Below, piece by piece: positions 9,086 to 16,770 of a DNA stretch of 64,000 bases (positions are counted from its first letter, which is position 1; each line of letters begins with the position of its first letter). The translations under genes and the position numbers were made by a program. Location of the stretch: contig CAVTJP010000005.1 in assembly GCA_963735085.1 (NCBI GenBank), forward strand, positions 1,178,001-1,242,000. Direction: 5' to 3'. This stretch comes from DATJGR01 sp963735085. Its GTDB lineage: Bacteria > Pseudomonadota > Gammaproteobacteria > Pseudomonadales > Azotimanducaceae. The notes beneath the pieces are model-generated. The model made no database searches and had not been told where the DNA came from. It saw only the letters and a program-made list of their open reading frames with translations.

Positions 9086-11277
9086 TTGATGATCCTGCTT
9101 ATGCTGTGGACATTGGTGAGCACACGCAATCGCCGCATCACGCGCGCGAGGTGCGTGCGACCTCTCACCGAAAGCTCTACGACCACCGTCGAGAGTTCGG
9201 CGTCTCGTTCGTCTACCTTGATGTTTTCTATGCCCGCGTCGGACTCGGTGATGGTTGCCGCAATTTCAGCGATAACGCCCTTCTGCCGATCGACCTGTAT
9301 GCGCAACGCCGTGACGTAATCGCCTTCGACATCGGCGGACCATCGCGCCGGTATGATCTCGTTGGGGCTGCGGCGACGGATTTCGGCCATGTTCTTGCAC
9401 GTCTCGATGTGAACGACGAAGCCTTTACCGGAGGACATGTGCCCGGCGATCGGGTCGCCCGGAACCGGATAGCAGCAGCGGCCATAGCTGATGACGAGGC
9501 CTTCGGTGCCCCGAATCGCAACCGCTCCGCCGGTTTGAATCGAAATTGCATCGGCGGCGGGATTGTCCGGCGCGAGCAATCGTTGCGCGACGACATAGGC
9601 CATGTAGTTGCCGAGACCGATCGCTTCGAGCAGGTCGTTCAGGCGCCGTACATTGAACTCCTTAAGCACTTTTCGAAGGCGGCGGAAATCCAGATCGTTG
9701 ATCGATGTATCGGCGTTTGCGAGAGATCGATTCAGCAGACGACGGCCAAGCGCAATCGATTGAGACCGCTTCTGGTCCTTCAGCGCCTGACGAATCGCAG
9801 TGCGCGCTTTGCCGGAGACTGTGAACGTCAGCCAATCCGGGTTGGGCCTGGCGTCTTTGGCGGTGATGATCTCCACCGTCTGCCCGCTCTGAAGCTGCGT
9901 GCTCAACGGCGCCAGATCGCGGTCGACTCGACAGGCAACACAACTGTTGCCGATGTGCGTATGCACCGCGTATGCAAAGTCCACCGGACACGCGCCGCGG
10001 GGTAGTTCGTAGATTTCCCCCTTGGGAGAGAACACGTAGACCTCGTCGGGGAACAGGTCGATCTTCAAGCTTTCGATGAATTCCAGCGAACTGCCGGCGC
10101 GCTGCTGAAGATCCAGCAAGTCTCGCAGCCATTGTCGCGCACGGGCCTGGCTGCCAGCGAACGAGGCTTCGTCAGCTTTGTACAGCCAATGTCCCGAGAT
10201 GCCGTTGTTGGCGACCGATTCCATTTGTCGCGTGCGAATCTGTACCTCGATCGGCACGCCGTGCATGCCGAACAGCGTCGTGTGCAAAGATTGATAGCCG
10301 TTCGCCTTCGGAATAGCGATGTAGTCCTTAAATCGCCCGGCGACGGGCTTGTAAAGGTTGTGCACGACGCCGAGCACGCGATAGCACGCATCGACCTGAT
10401 CGACGACGATGCGAAAGCCGAATACGTCCATGATTTCGTTGAACGACTTATGCTGCGTCTTCATCTTCTGATAGATCGAATAGATGTGTTTCTCGCGCCC
10501 TGTCACGGCCGCGTCTATTCCTTCACGCAACAGGGAGGTGGCGAGCGAGCGATGGATCTGCTGCATAAGGGCTTTGCGGTTGCCGCGCGATGAAGCGACC
10601 GCGCGCCGAATTCGATCTGCGCGTAGCGGGTATAGCGCATTGAATGCCAGATCCTCGATCTCGATCTTGAGCGTGTGGATGCCGAGCCGGTTCGCGATCG
10701 GTGCGTAAAAATCCAGTGTTTCCCTTGCGATTCGACGCCGTTTATCCGGGCCGAGCACGCCGACGGTGCGCATATTGTGCAGTCGGTCCGCGAGCTTCAC
10801 GAGGATCACCCGCAGGTCCTTGGCCATCGCGATGGCCATCTTCTGGAAATTTTCGGCCTGCGCTTCAGCGCGCGAACGGAACATCGTGGTCAATTTGCTG
10901 ACGCCGTCGACGAGCCCGGCGACTTCGCGCCCGAACTTCTTGCCGAGCGTGCGCTTTGCGATGCCGGTGTCTTCGATGACGTCATGCAGCAGCGCCGCCA
11001 TCACGGTCGGATGGTCCATGCGCATGTCCGCGAGAATTGCCGCTACCGCAAGTGGGTGAGTGATGTAGGGGTGGCCGGTGCGCCTGAATTGGCCTTCGTG
11101 CGCTTCCCGCGCGTATTCGTATGCGGCGCGGACCTGTTCAACCTGATCGAGAGTCAGGTAGGTCGACAGCGTTTCGGTAAGCGACTCAATCGTCGCCGGT
11201 GCGGCGACGTCGTCGCCCGACGCCTGGGCGGCTAGCTGCGACCCAAAATATGAGTCATAGGTCGCTGCTTCCTTCAT
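9082..11277 (-). CDS. spoT: Bifunctional (p)ppGpp synthetase/hydrolase SpoT
   Basis: 731 aa from the chosen ATG. Domain order is HD hydrolase (YITHPLAVAAILADM, AALLHDVIEDTG with intact HD and ED), the synthetase domain (FGFRIVVD, GRFKDYIAIPKANGYQSLHT), TGS (YVFSPKGEIYELPRGACPVDF), and C-terminal zinc-finger and ACT segments (CCYPVPGDPIAGH, VTALRIQVDRQKGVIAEIAA). The RFKD sequence is the form usual in bifunctional or hydrolase-capable enzymes rather than monofunctional RelA. The ATG at 11277 overlaps rpoZ by 23 bp; other in-frame starts at 11310, 11325 and 11337 would overlap more. The rpoZ-spoT-ridA order suggests an operon. Synthetase activity strength cannot be judged. Confidence 0.95.
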   Translation of the reverse strand: MKEAATYDSYFGSQLAAQASGDDVAAPATIESLTETLSTYLTLDQVEQVRAAYEYAREAHEGQFRRTGHPYITHPLAVAAILADMRMDHPTVMAALLHDVIEDTGIAKRTLGKKFGREVAGLVDGVSKLTTMFRSRAEAQAENFQKMAIAMAKDLRVILVKLADRLHNMRTVGVLGPDKRRRIARETLDFYAPIANRLGIHTLKIEIEDLAFNALYPLRADRIRRAVASSRGNRKALMQQIHRSLATSLLREGIDAAVTGREKHIYSIYQKMKTQHKSFNEIMDVFGFRIVVDQVDACYRVLGVVHNLYKPVAGRFKDYIAIPKANGYQSLHTTLFGMHGVPIEVQIRTRQMESVANNGISGHWLYKADEASFAGSQARARQWLRDLLDLQQRAGSSLEFIESLKIDLFPDEVYVFSPKGEIYELPRGACPVDFAYAVHTHIGNSCVACRVDRDLAPLSTQLQSGQTVEIITAKDARPNPDWLTFTVSGKARTAIRQALKDQKRSQSIALGRRLLNRSLANADTSINDLDFRRLRKVLKEFNVRRLNDLLEAIGLGNYMAYVVAQRLLAPDNPAADAISIQTGGAVAIRGTEGLVISYGRCCYPVPGDPIAGHMSSGKGFVVHIETCKNMAEIRRRSPNEIIPARWSADVEGDYVTALRIQVDRQKGVIAEIAATITESDAGIENIKVDERDAELSTVVVELSVRGRTHLARVMRRLRVLTNVHSISRIIK

Positions 11278-11524
11278 GTGCGAACGTGAACGGTATGTCA
11301 AGCCGCTCATCCTCGGATCTCGCATCTTGGGCGTCAAGCATTTCGTCGTTGATCACCCCGCCCGCGATTTCGCGCAGCGCAATGACTGTCGGCTTGTCGT
11401 TCTCCTCGCCGACGAGTGCGTCGGCACCGCGAGCAAGTTGCCGTGCCCGCCGCGTCGCGACCATGACCAGCGAGAAGCGGTTATCGACGTGGTCGAGGCA
11501 GTCTTCGACGGTAATTCGAGCCAT
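11255..11524 (-). CDS. rpoZ: RNA polymerase omega subunit
   Basis: 89-residue omega subunit, which stabilises beta-prime in RNA polymerase and in gammaproteobacteria forms part of a ppGpp site. The N-terminus MARITVEDCLDHVDNRFSLVMVAT is shown by MARITVEDCL and NRFSLVMVATRRARQL, the family signature, followed by KPTVIALREIAGGVI. It is 32 bp downstream of gmk and overlaps spoT by 23 bp, so polymerase and alarmone genes share a transcript. Confidence 0.96.
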   Translation of the reverse strand: MARITVEDCLDHVDNRFSLVMVATRRARQLARGADALVGEENDKPTVIALREIAGGVINDEMLDAQDARSEDERLDIPFTFAHEGSSDL

Positions 11525-11556
11525 CAGCAGGATCCATGGTCACGGGGCGGCGGATT

Positions 11557-12204
11557 TTACGTGATTGGTTTACCGGGTGACAAGAGATCATCGAGCAACG
11601 CTGCTCGGCGGCGGGCGTGTTGCGCGGCGCGAAGACGTTCGGCACGAATGATCGCTTCGAGGTCTTTCACCGCCTCGTCAAAGCGATCGTTGACGACGAT
11701 ATAGTCGTATTCGTCGTGGTGAGACATTTCGATGACCGCTTCGGCGGAGCGTTTGCGAATCGCATCGGCGTCGTCCTGTCCACGCCGGCGCAGCCGTTCC
11801 AATAACGCATCTCGCGACGGCGGCAGGATGAACAGCGAAACAGCGGCGGGGAAAGAACGTCGAATCTGTTGCGCGCCTTGCCAGTCGATCTCCAGCAGCA
11901 CGTCGTGGCCGGCGGCCAGTTCCCGTTCCACCGCGCCGCGTGAGGTGCCGTAGTAGTTGCCAAATACCAACGCATGTTCGAGGAAGGCGCCTTCGCGGAG
12001 CATTTTGGCGAATGTCGGTTGGGTGACGAACACGTAGTCCTCTCCGTCGCGTTCGCTGCCGCGTCGCGCACGCGTGGTGTGCGACACGGACACCTTGATA
12101 TTGCGGTCAGACGCAATCAGCGCGTTGACGAGGCTCGTCTTACCCGCGCCTGATGGCGCCGAGACGACGAGCAGAAGACCGGGTTCTACCTGTCGCGCGG
12201 TCAT
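11557..12204 (-). CDS. gmk: Guanylate kinase
   Basis: Phosphorylates GMP to GDP using ATP; 215 aa. P-loop VVSAPSGAGKTSLVNAL is near residues 13-29, followed by the GMP-binding segments SHTTRARRGSERDGEDYVF and EHALVFGNYYGTSRGAVE, then DVLLEIDWQGAQQIR. The ATG at 12204 overlaps the yicC stop in an ATGA arrangement. The linkage gmk-rpoZ-spoT is conserved across gammaproteobacteria and places GTP/GDP supply next to (p)ppGpp metabolism. Confidence 0.97.
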   Translation of the reverse strand: MTARQVEPGLLLVVSAPSGAGKTSLVNALIASDRNIKVSVSHTTRARRGSERDGEDYVFVTQPTFAKMLREGAFLEHALVFGNYYGTSRGAVERELAAGHDVLLEIDWQGAQQIRRSFPAAVSLFILPPSRDALLERLRRRGQDDADAIRKRSAEAVIEMSHHDEYDYIVVNDRFDEAVKDLEAIIRAERLRAAQHARRRAALLDDLLSPGKPIT

Positions 12205-13064
12205 TCGACGTTCTGAATCTGCTCGCGAATCTGTTCGATCACGACCTTTAGATCAACCGCCCTTTGAGCGGTTTCTGCGACCAGAGATTTCGACGCGAGT
12301 GTATTGGCCTCTCTGTTCAACTCCTGGAGCAGGAAATCCAGATGCCTCCCATGCGGACCATCGTCGGTGAGGTGTTTGCGGGCGGCCAGAACATGAATGG
12401 TCAGGCGGTCTAGTTCTTCGGTGACATCGGCGCGCTGGACAAGCAGTGCCAGCTCCTGCTCCAACCGGGTGGGATCGACAGATACCTTCAACTCTTCGAT
12501 GCGTGCGCGCAGGCGTTCGCGCTGCGAGTTTGCGAGACCGGCGACGATGCGCCGCAGGTCGTCGGTAATCTGGTCGATCTCGTTGAGCTTCTGAACGATC
12601 AAAGCCGCCAGCATGTCGCCCTCGCGCTGCCGGTGCATTTCCAGCGCCTGGACCGCCTTTTTGAATCCGTCGACGACTGCGGTCTGCATCGCCGCAGCAT
12701 CGTGGCTGGGTTCGACCAACACGCCCGGCCAACGCAGGAGCTCCAGCGGGTCCGGGTGCGCCGCCTCTGGTGCGTCACGGCGCAGCTGCTCGAGTGTTGC
12801 GAGCAGATGGAGCAGAACTGGGCGGTCGATCTCCAGGTGTGCCGACGTCGCAGCCGCCGCCACGCGCAATGTGCTGTCCACTTTGCCGCGCTTTAGTTTC
12901 GCTCGAAGCAACTCGCGGAGTGGCATTTCCAACTCACGAAAGGCGTCCGGTAGTCGAAACTGCGCATCGAGGTAGCGATGGTTCACCGACCGAATTTCCC
13001 ATTGCAACGAGCCGGCCCCGAGCGGTACGTCCACCCGTGCGAACGCGGTCATGCTGTGAATCAT
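12201..13064 (-). CDS. yicC: YicC family endoribonuclease-type protein
   Basis: 287 aa. The N-terminus MIHSMTAFARVDV, WEIRSVNHRYLDAQFRLPD and the C-terminal HDFLLQELNREANTLASKS-like segment (seen as HLDFLLQELNREANTLASK) are YicC-family hallmarks. The family has been described as an endoribonuclease acting on selected RNAs; the function here is by homology only. A second in-frame ATG at 13052 (MTAF) is possible. It opens the leftward yicC-gmk-rpoZ-spoT-ridA-recG run and is divergent from rph across about 128 bp. Confidence 0.9.
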   Translation of the reverse strand: MIHSMTAFARVDVPLGAGSLQWEIRSVNHRYLDAQFRLPDAFRELEMPLRELLRAKLKRGKVDSTLRVAAAATSAHLEIDRPVLLHLLATLEQLRRDAPEAAHPDPLELLRWPGVLVEPSHDAAAMQTAVVDGFKKAVQALEMHRQREGDMLAALIVQKLNEIDQITDDLRRIVAGLANSQRERLRARIEELKVSVDPTRLEQELALLVQRADVTEELDRLTIHVLAARKHLTDDGPHGRHLDFLLQELNREANTLASKSLVAETAQRAVDLKVVIEQIREQIQNVE

Positions 13065-13156
13065 CCGTGGGTTCCTCGGCTCGAGCTAACACAATCAGTC
13101 GGTGGCGCATTCTACCTCAAGGCGTCGCGGGCGCCTGAATCTAGGCACGACGCGCG

Positions 13157-13162
13157 TATAAT
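13157..13162 (+). promoter_or_regulatory. Putative sigma-70 -10 box upstream of rph
   Basis: A perfect TATAAT sits 31 bases before the rph ATG, which would give a leader of about 24 nt. I see no convincing -35 box at the normal distance, so the promoter is inferred from the -10 element and from the divergent gene arrangement. Confidence 0.45.
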
Positions 13163-13192
13163 TTGCGCCCACAGGAATATTTGGAGACGAGC

Positions 13193-13918
13193 ATGACGAG
13201 CCCGCAGCGCCCCAGCGGTCGCGCGCCAGATGAGTTGCGTAGTGTGCGGTTCACGCGGCGGTTTACCAAGCACGCGGCGGGCTCAGTGCTGGTGGAGTTC
13301 GGTGACACGCGCGTCATCTGCACGGCGAGCGTCGAAGATCGCGTGCCGCCGTTTATGCGCGGTGGCGGGCGTGGTTGGGTGACCGCCGAATATGGCATGT
13401 TGCCAGGCGCCACGCACACGCGTGTCGATCGCGAAGCTGCCCGCGGCAAACAGACTGGTCGCACGGTTGAGATTCAGCGGCTGATTGGTCGAGCGCTGCG
13501 CAGCGCCGTCGATGCGAAAGCGATCGGCGAGCGGACGATCCGAATTGATTGTGACGTGATTCAAGCTGATGGTGGTACGCGAACGGCCTCGATCACCGGC
13601 AGTTGCGTTGCGCTTCACGAAGCAGTGCGTTCGCTGCCGGGCGTTGATGCGTCCCGGGCGCTGAAGCACCTCGTGGCATCTGTGTCGGTCGGTGTGTGGT
13701 CCGGCACGCCGGTGCTCGATCTCGACTACGCCGAGGATTCCTCTGCCGATACTGACATGAATGTGGTGATGCTGGATTCCGGCGGCTTCGTGGAAGTTCA
13801 AGGCACCGCAGAGCGGGCGGCATTTTCAGAGACCGAGTTGGCGGCGATGCTGTCGCTTGCGCGTAGTGGCACGCGGTCGCTGTTCGAACATCAACGCGCG
13901 GTGCTGGCGGGGGGCTGA
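13193..13918 (+). CDS. rph: Ribonuclease PH
   Basis: Phosphorolytic 3'-5' exoribonuclease that trims tRNA 3' ends; 241 aa. Seen: RPSGRAPDELRSVRFTR at the N-terminus, GSVLVEFGDTRVICTASVE, PPFMRGGGRGWVTAEYGMLP, the phosphate-site arginines in RQ-type context KQTGRTVEIQRLIGRALR, and DCDVIQADGGTRTASITG. The ATG at 13193 has GGAG six bases upstream and gives the expected N-terminus; an in-frame codon at 13163 falls on the -10 box and is rejected. It is followed 2 bp later by pyrE, as in enterics and pseudomonads. Confidence 0.96.
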   Translation: MTSPQRPSGRAPDELRSVRFTRRFTKHAAGSVLVEFGDTRVICTASVEDRVPPFMRGGGRGWVTAEYGMLPGATHTRVDREAARGKQTGRTVEIQRLIGRALRSAVDAKAIGERTIRIDCDVIQADGGTRTASITGSCVALHEAVRSLPGVDASRALKHLVASVSVGVWSGTPVLDLDYAEDSSADTDMNVVMLDSGGFVEVQGTAERAAFSETELAAMLSLARSGTRSLFEHQRAVLAGG

Positions 13919-13920
13919 TT

Positions 13921-14559
13921 GTGACGGCGCGGTTTGTTGCTCAACTGATCGAGTGTGGCGTGCTGCAATTCGGCGAATTCACGCTCAAATCAGGGCGCAA
14001 GAGCCCATACTTCTTCAACCTTGGGATGATCGCAGACGGCGCAGGGCTCGCTATGCTTGGTGACGCATATGCGGACGCGATTGTTGCGTCGGGCGGGCCG
14101 CTGCCCGACGTCATTTTTGGTCCCGCCTACAAGGGCATTCCGATTGCGGTCGCAACGGCGATAGCGCTGCAGCGCGAACATGAGTGTTGCGTCGGTGTCA
14201 GCTTCAATCGAAAGGAAGCCAAAACGCACGGCGAAGGTGGGCATCTGATTGGCCACGAGTTGAAAGGCCGCGTGTTGGTGGTCGATGACGTCATGACAGC
14301 CGGGACCGCCGTCAAGGAAGCCGCCGGTCTGGTCCGGCAATCGGAAGGTGAACTCGCAGGCGTATTGGTTGCGCTGGATCGCCAGGAAGCCGTGGCGCCG
14401 GGACGCACTGCGGTGACCCAGATGGCGGAATCGCTGGGGGCACCGGTATTTTCGATTGCCACGCTCGCCGATGTGATCGCGTACCTTGACAGTCATGAGG
14501 GGTATGCGGATTCTCTGGCCCGAATGCGTACCTATCAACGAGACAACTGCGTCCTGTGA
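13921..14559 (+). CDS. pyrE: Orotate phosphoribosyltransferase
   Basis: Converts orotate and PRPP to OMP in pyrimidine synthesis; 212 aa. The PRPP-binding signature is VLVVDDVMTAGTAVKE; other conserved parts are FTLKSGRKSPYFFNLG, FGPAYKGIPIAVATA and FNRKEAKTHGEGG with the catalytic lysine loop. The start codon is GTG at 13921, two bases after rph. The 3' end overlaps the next gene as GTGA, so rph, pyrE and the exported coiled-coil gene look like one operon. Confidence 0.97.
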   Translation: MTARFVAQLIECGVLQFGEFTLKSGRKSPYFFNLGMIADGAGLAMLGDAYADAIVASGGPLPDVIFGPAYKGIPIAVATAIALQREHECCVGVSFNRKEAKTHGEGGHLIGHELKGRVLVVDDVMTAGTAVKEAAGLVRQSEGELAGVLVALDRQEAVAPGRTAVTQMAESLGAPVFSIATLADVIAYLDSHEGYADSLARMRTYQRDNCVL

Positions 14560-15251
14560 AGATTCGGCTGACACTGTTGATCGCCTGCTCAGGTTTGAGC
14601 ACCGCCGTCGCGTTCGCGCAACCGCTGCAGTTGTATCGTTTCGAGAATGAAGACGGCGTTGTCGTCCTATCGCACTCGATACCGCCGAATCTGGTGTCCA
14701 AGGGCTATTCGGTCGTCAGCGAGGACGGAACGGTTCTTCGCGTGGTCCCTCGGCAGTTGACGCCCGCAGAGGTAGCTGCGCAGGATCGGAAGCGCGCCGC
14801 GGAAAAGGCTGAGCAGGAAGCTGGTGCCGCGCGGGCGCGCCACGATGGGGAATTGCTGAAACTCTATGCGTCACCGCGCGATGTCGAAGAAGCCCGCGAT
14901 CGCAAGATTGCGTCGATCGACGCGGCCATAGCTACCGCCAAATCGGATGTCGAACGTCTGAAAGTGCAGAAGCAGCGTGTCGAAGAGCAAGCGGCCGATC
15001 GTGAGCGTCAGGGCCTGGCCCCCTCCAGTGAAATTCTCGATAACTTGAAAATCCTGGAAACGCAGATTGCGTCAAAGGAGAGCGAAGTCGAGGCGCGGAA
15101 GGTCCAACAGCAGCACATCAAGGATCAATTCGCGCTGGATCTGGAGCGTATCAAATTATTGTACGGCGCTGCGCCCGCCACCCCACCAGGCAATGCGGCC
15201 GCCACCGCGCCCCCTGCGAACTCAGCGGCAAAGATCGACGCGGGACGCTGA
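14556..15251 (+). CDS. Exported coiled-coil protein with N-terminal DUF4124-like segment
   Basis: 231 aa with a signal peptide (residues 1 to about 21, cleavage after AVAFAQ). The mature N-terminus (LYRFENEDGVVVLSHSIPP) resembles the short DUF4124 region found on many gammaproteobacterial periplasmic proteins. Residues about 70-200 are Glu/Lys/Arg/Ala-rich heptad-like sequence predicted to be coiled coil, and the tail is Ala/Pro-rich. It starts with GTG overlapping the pyrE stop (GTGA), so it is coupled to pyrE. It converges on slmA with a 1-bp gap and no visible terminator. Function unknown. Confidence 0.75.
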   Translation: MKIRLTLLIACSGLSTAVAFAQPLQLYRFENEDGVVVLSHSIPPNLVSKGYSVVSEDGTVLRVVPRQLTPAEVAAQDRKRAAEKAEQEAGAARARHDGELLKLYASPRDVEEARDRKIASIDAAIATAKSDVERLKVQKQRVEEQAADRERQGLAPSSEILDNLKILETQIASKESEVEARKVQQQHIKDQFALDLERIKLLYGAAPATPPGNAAATAPPANSAAKIDAGR

Positions 15252-15252
15252 A

Positions 15253-15843
15253 TCACAACGGGATCACAAAGAGCGCGCCAGCGAGGATCGACCAATGTTG
15301 GGTCCACTCGAATGTTGGCTTAGCTTTGAACTCGCTTCGCACGAATTGATTGATTCGGCCTTCCGCCACCGCGAGTAGCAGATTGGCGACCGTGTTCGGT
15401 GGCGCGCCCTCGACGAAATCACCCCGCGCACCGCCTTCGCGCAGGATTTGACGTAACTGGGTCTCCAGACGGTCGAAGAACTGACGCATTCGAGCTCGCA
15501 ACCGATCGGTTTCACCTTGTAGTGCGTCGCCGGCGAGGAGCCGGGCGAACCCCGGGTTTCGTTCTGCAAACGACAGCAAAAGCCAGACCAGATTCCTGCA
15601 GCGGCCTTCTGCGGAAGACTCTTCTTCCAGAATTCGGCTGATTCGGGTGAACACGCTCGCTTCCATGAATTCGATCAGCCCTTCGATCATTTTGGCTTTG
15701 CTCGGAAAATGTCTGTATAGGGCGGCTTCCGAAACACCAACGTGGCGTGCAAGGGCCGCAGTGGTGATCCGAGACCCTGGACTCTCTTCGAGCATCATCG
15801 CGAAGGCTTCGAGAATTTCCTGGCGCCGATTCGACCGCGTCAT
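15253..15843 (-). CDS. slmA: Nucleoid occlusion factor SlmA (TetR family)
   Basis: 196 aa. The N-terminal TetR helix-turn-helix reads RITTAALARHVGVSEAALYRHFPSK over about residues 25-50, written here in parts: RITTAALARHVGVSEAALY and RHFPSKAKMIEGLIEFME. The C-terminal region (SFAERNPGFARLLAGDAL, ANLLLAVAEGRINQFVRSEF) matches SlmA rather than a drug-type TetR regulator. SlmA binds SBS sites on the chromosome and blocks FtsZ assembly over the nucleoid. It stands 10 bp upstream of the argB stop on the same strand but reads away in order argB then slmA only if transcribed from upstream, that is slmA lies downstream side of its own promoter near 15844-15853. Confidence 0.93.
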   Translation of the reverse strand: MTRSNRRQEILEAFAMMLEESPGSRITTAALARHVGVSEAALYRHFPSKAKMIEGLIEFMEASVFTRISRILEEESSAEGRCRNLVWLLLSFAERNPGFARLLAGDALQGETDRLRARMRQFFDRLETQLRQILREGGARGDFVEGAPPNTVANLLLAVAEGRINQFVRSEFKAKPTFEWTQHWSILAGALFVIPL

Positions 15844-15853
15844 GACCAGCGCG

Positions 15854-16756
15854 TCACGCGTTCGAGGGGCCGATCAACGTACCAACACCGCTATCGGTGA
15901 ACACTTCCAGAAGCACGGCGTGGCGGATACGACCGTCGATAATGTGGGCGCTTCGAACGCCCTCTGACACCGCGCTGAGTGCGCATCGCACCTTCGGCAG
16001 CATGCCTCCGTAAATTGTCCCGTCGGCGATCAGCGCATCTACTTCCTCGGGCGCGAGCCCGGTCAGCGGTTGTCCTGATTTGTCGAGGATGCCGGCCGTG
16101 TTCGTCAACAGCATCAACTTCTCGGCGCCCATATGCGCCGCAAGCTTGCCTGCGACGGTATCGGCGTTGATGTTGTAGGACTCGCCTTTGATGCCAACGC
16201 CGATCGGAGCGATCACCGGAATGAAGCCTGCACCGGTCAGCGTATCGACGACGCCGCGATTGATATATTCAATCTCACCGACATGACCAATATCGATGAT
16301 TTCGGTCGCCTTGAGATCTAGAGACTCGCGTTGAATACGCAATTGGCGCGCCCGGATGAGTTGCCCGTCTTTTCCAGTTATGCCAACGGCGCGCCCCCCA
16401 ACGGCGTTGATCAGCGAGACAATATCCTGATTGACGAGTCCTCCGAGCACCATCTCTACGACGTCCATCGTCGCGGCATCGGTGACGCGCATGCCGTCGA
16501 CGAAGCGCGTTGGAATGTTCAGCTTCTCCAGCAGTTCGCCGATTTGCGGGCCGCCGCCATGCACCACGATCGGATTCATACCAACCAGCTTCATCAGAAC
16601 GATGTCGCGCGCAAACGCTTGCGTCAGTTCGTCGGTGATCATCGCGTTGCCGCCGTATTTCACGACGATTGTCGACCCATGAAACTTCTGAATGTACGGC
16701 AACGATTCCGTGAGTACGCTGGCAATGTCTGCCGCTTCGTTCGGTGAAATCGGCAT
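15854..16756 (-). CDS. argB: Acetylglutamate kinase
   Basis: Phosphorylates N-acetylglutamate in arginine synthesis; 300 aa from the chosen start. Hallmarks: FHGSTIVVKYGGNAM, MNPIVVHGGGPQIGELL, GLVNQDIVSLINAVGG, NINADTVAGKLAAHMGAEK and KVRCALSAVSEGVRSAHIIDG. The ATG at 16756 has AGGGG six bases upstream and aligns with the usual N-terminus (MPISPNEAADIASVL); a GTG at 16771 touching the algC stop is the alternative. It follows algC directly, so algC and argB are probably co-transcribed. The N-terminal helix typical of arginine-inhibited hexameric enzymes seems present. Confidence 0.96.
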   Translation of the reverse strand: MPISPNEAADIASVLTESLPYIQKFHGSTIVVKYGGNAMITDELTQAFARDIVLMKLVGMNPIVVHGGGPQIGELLEKLNIPTRFVDGMRVTDAATMDVVEMVLGGLVNQDIVSLINAVGGRAVGITGKDGQLIRARQLRIQRESLDLKATEIIDIGHVGEIEYINRGVVDTLTGAGFIPVIAPIGVGIKGESYNINADTVAGKLAAHMGAEKLMLLTNTAGILDKSGQPLTGLAPEEVDALIADGTIYGGMLPKVRCALSAVSEGVRSAHIIDGRIRHAVLLEVFTDSGVGTLIGPSNA

Positions 16757-16770
16757 GGAATCCCCTGCCA

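Noticed and set aside
8971..10005. Plus-strand open frame of about 344 codons opposite spoT
   Set aside because: Antisense to the conserved spoT C-terminal half; no recognised motif, no ribosome site.
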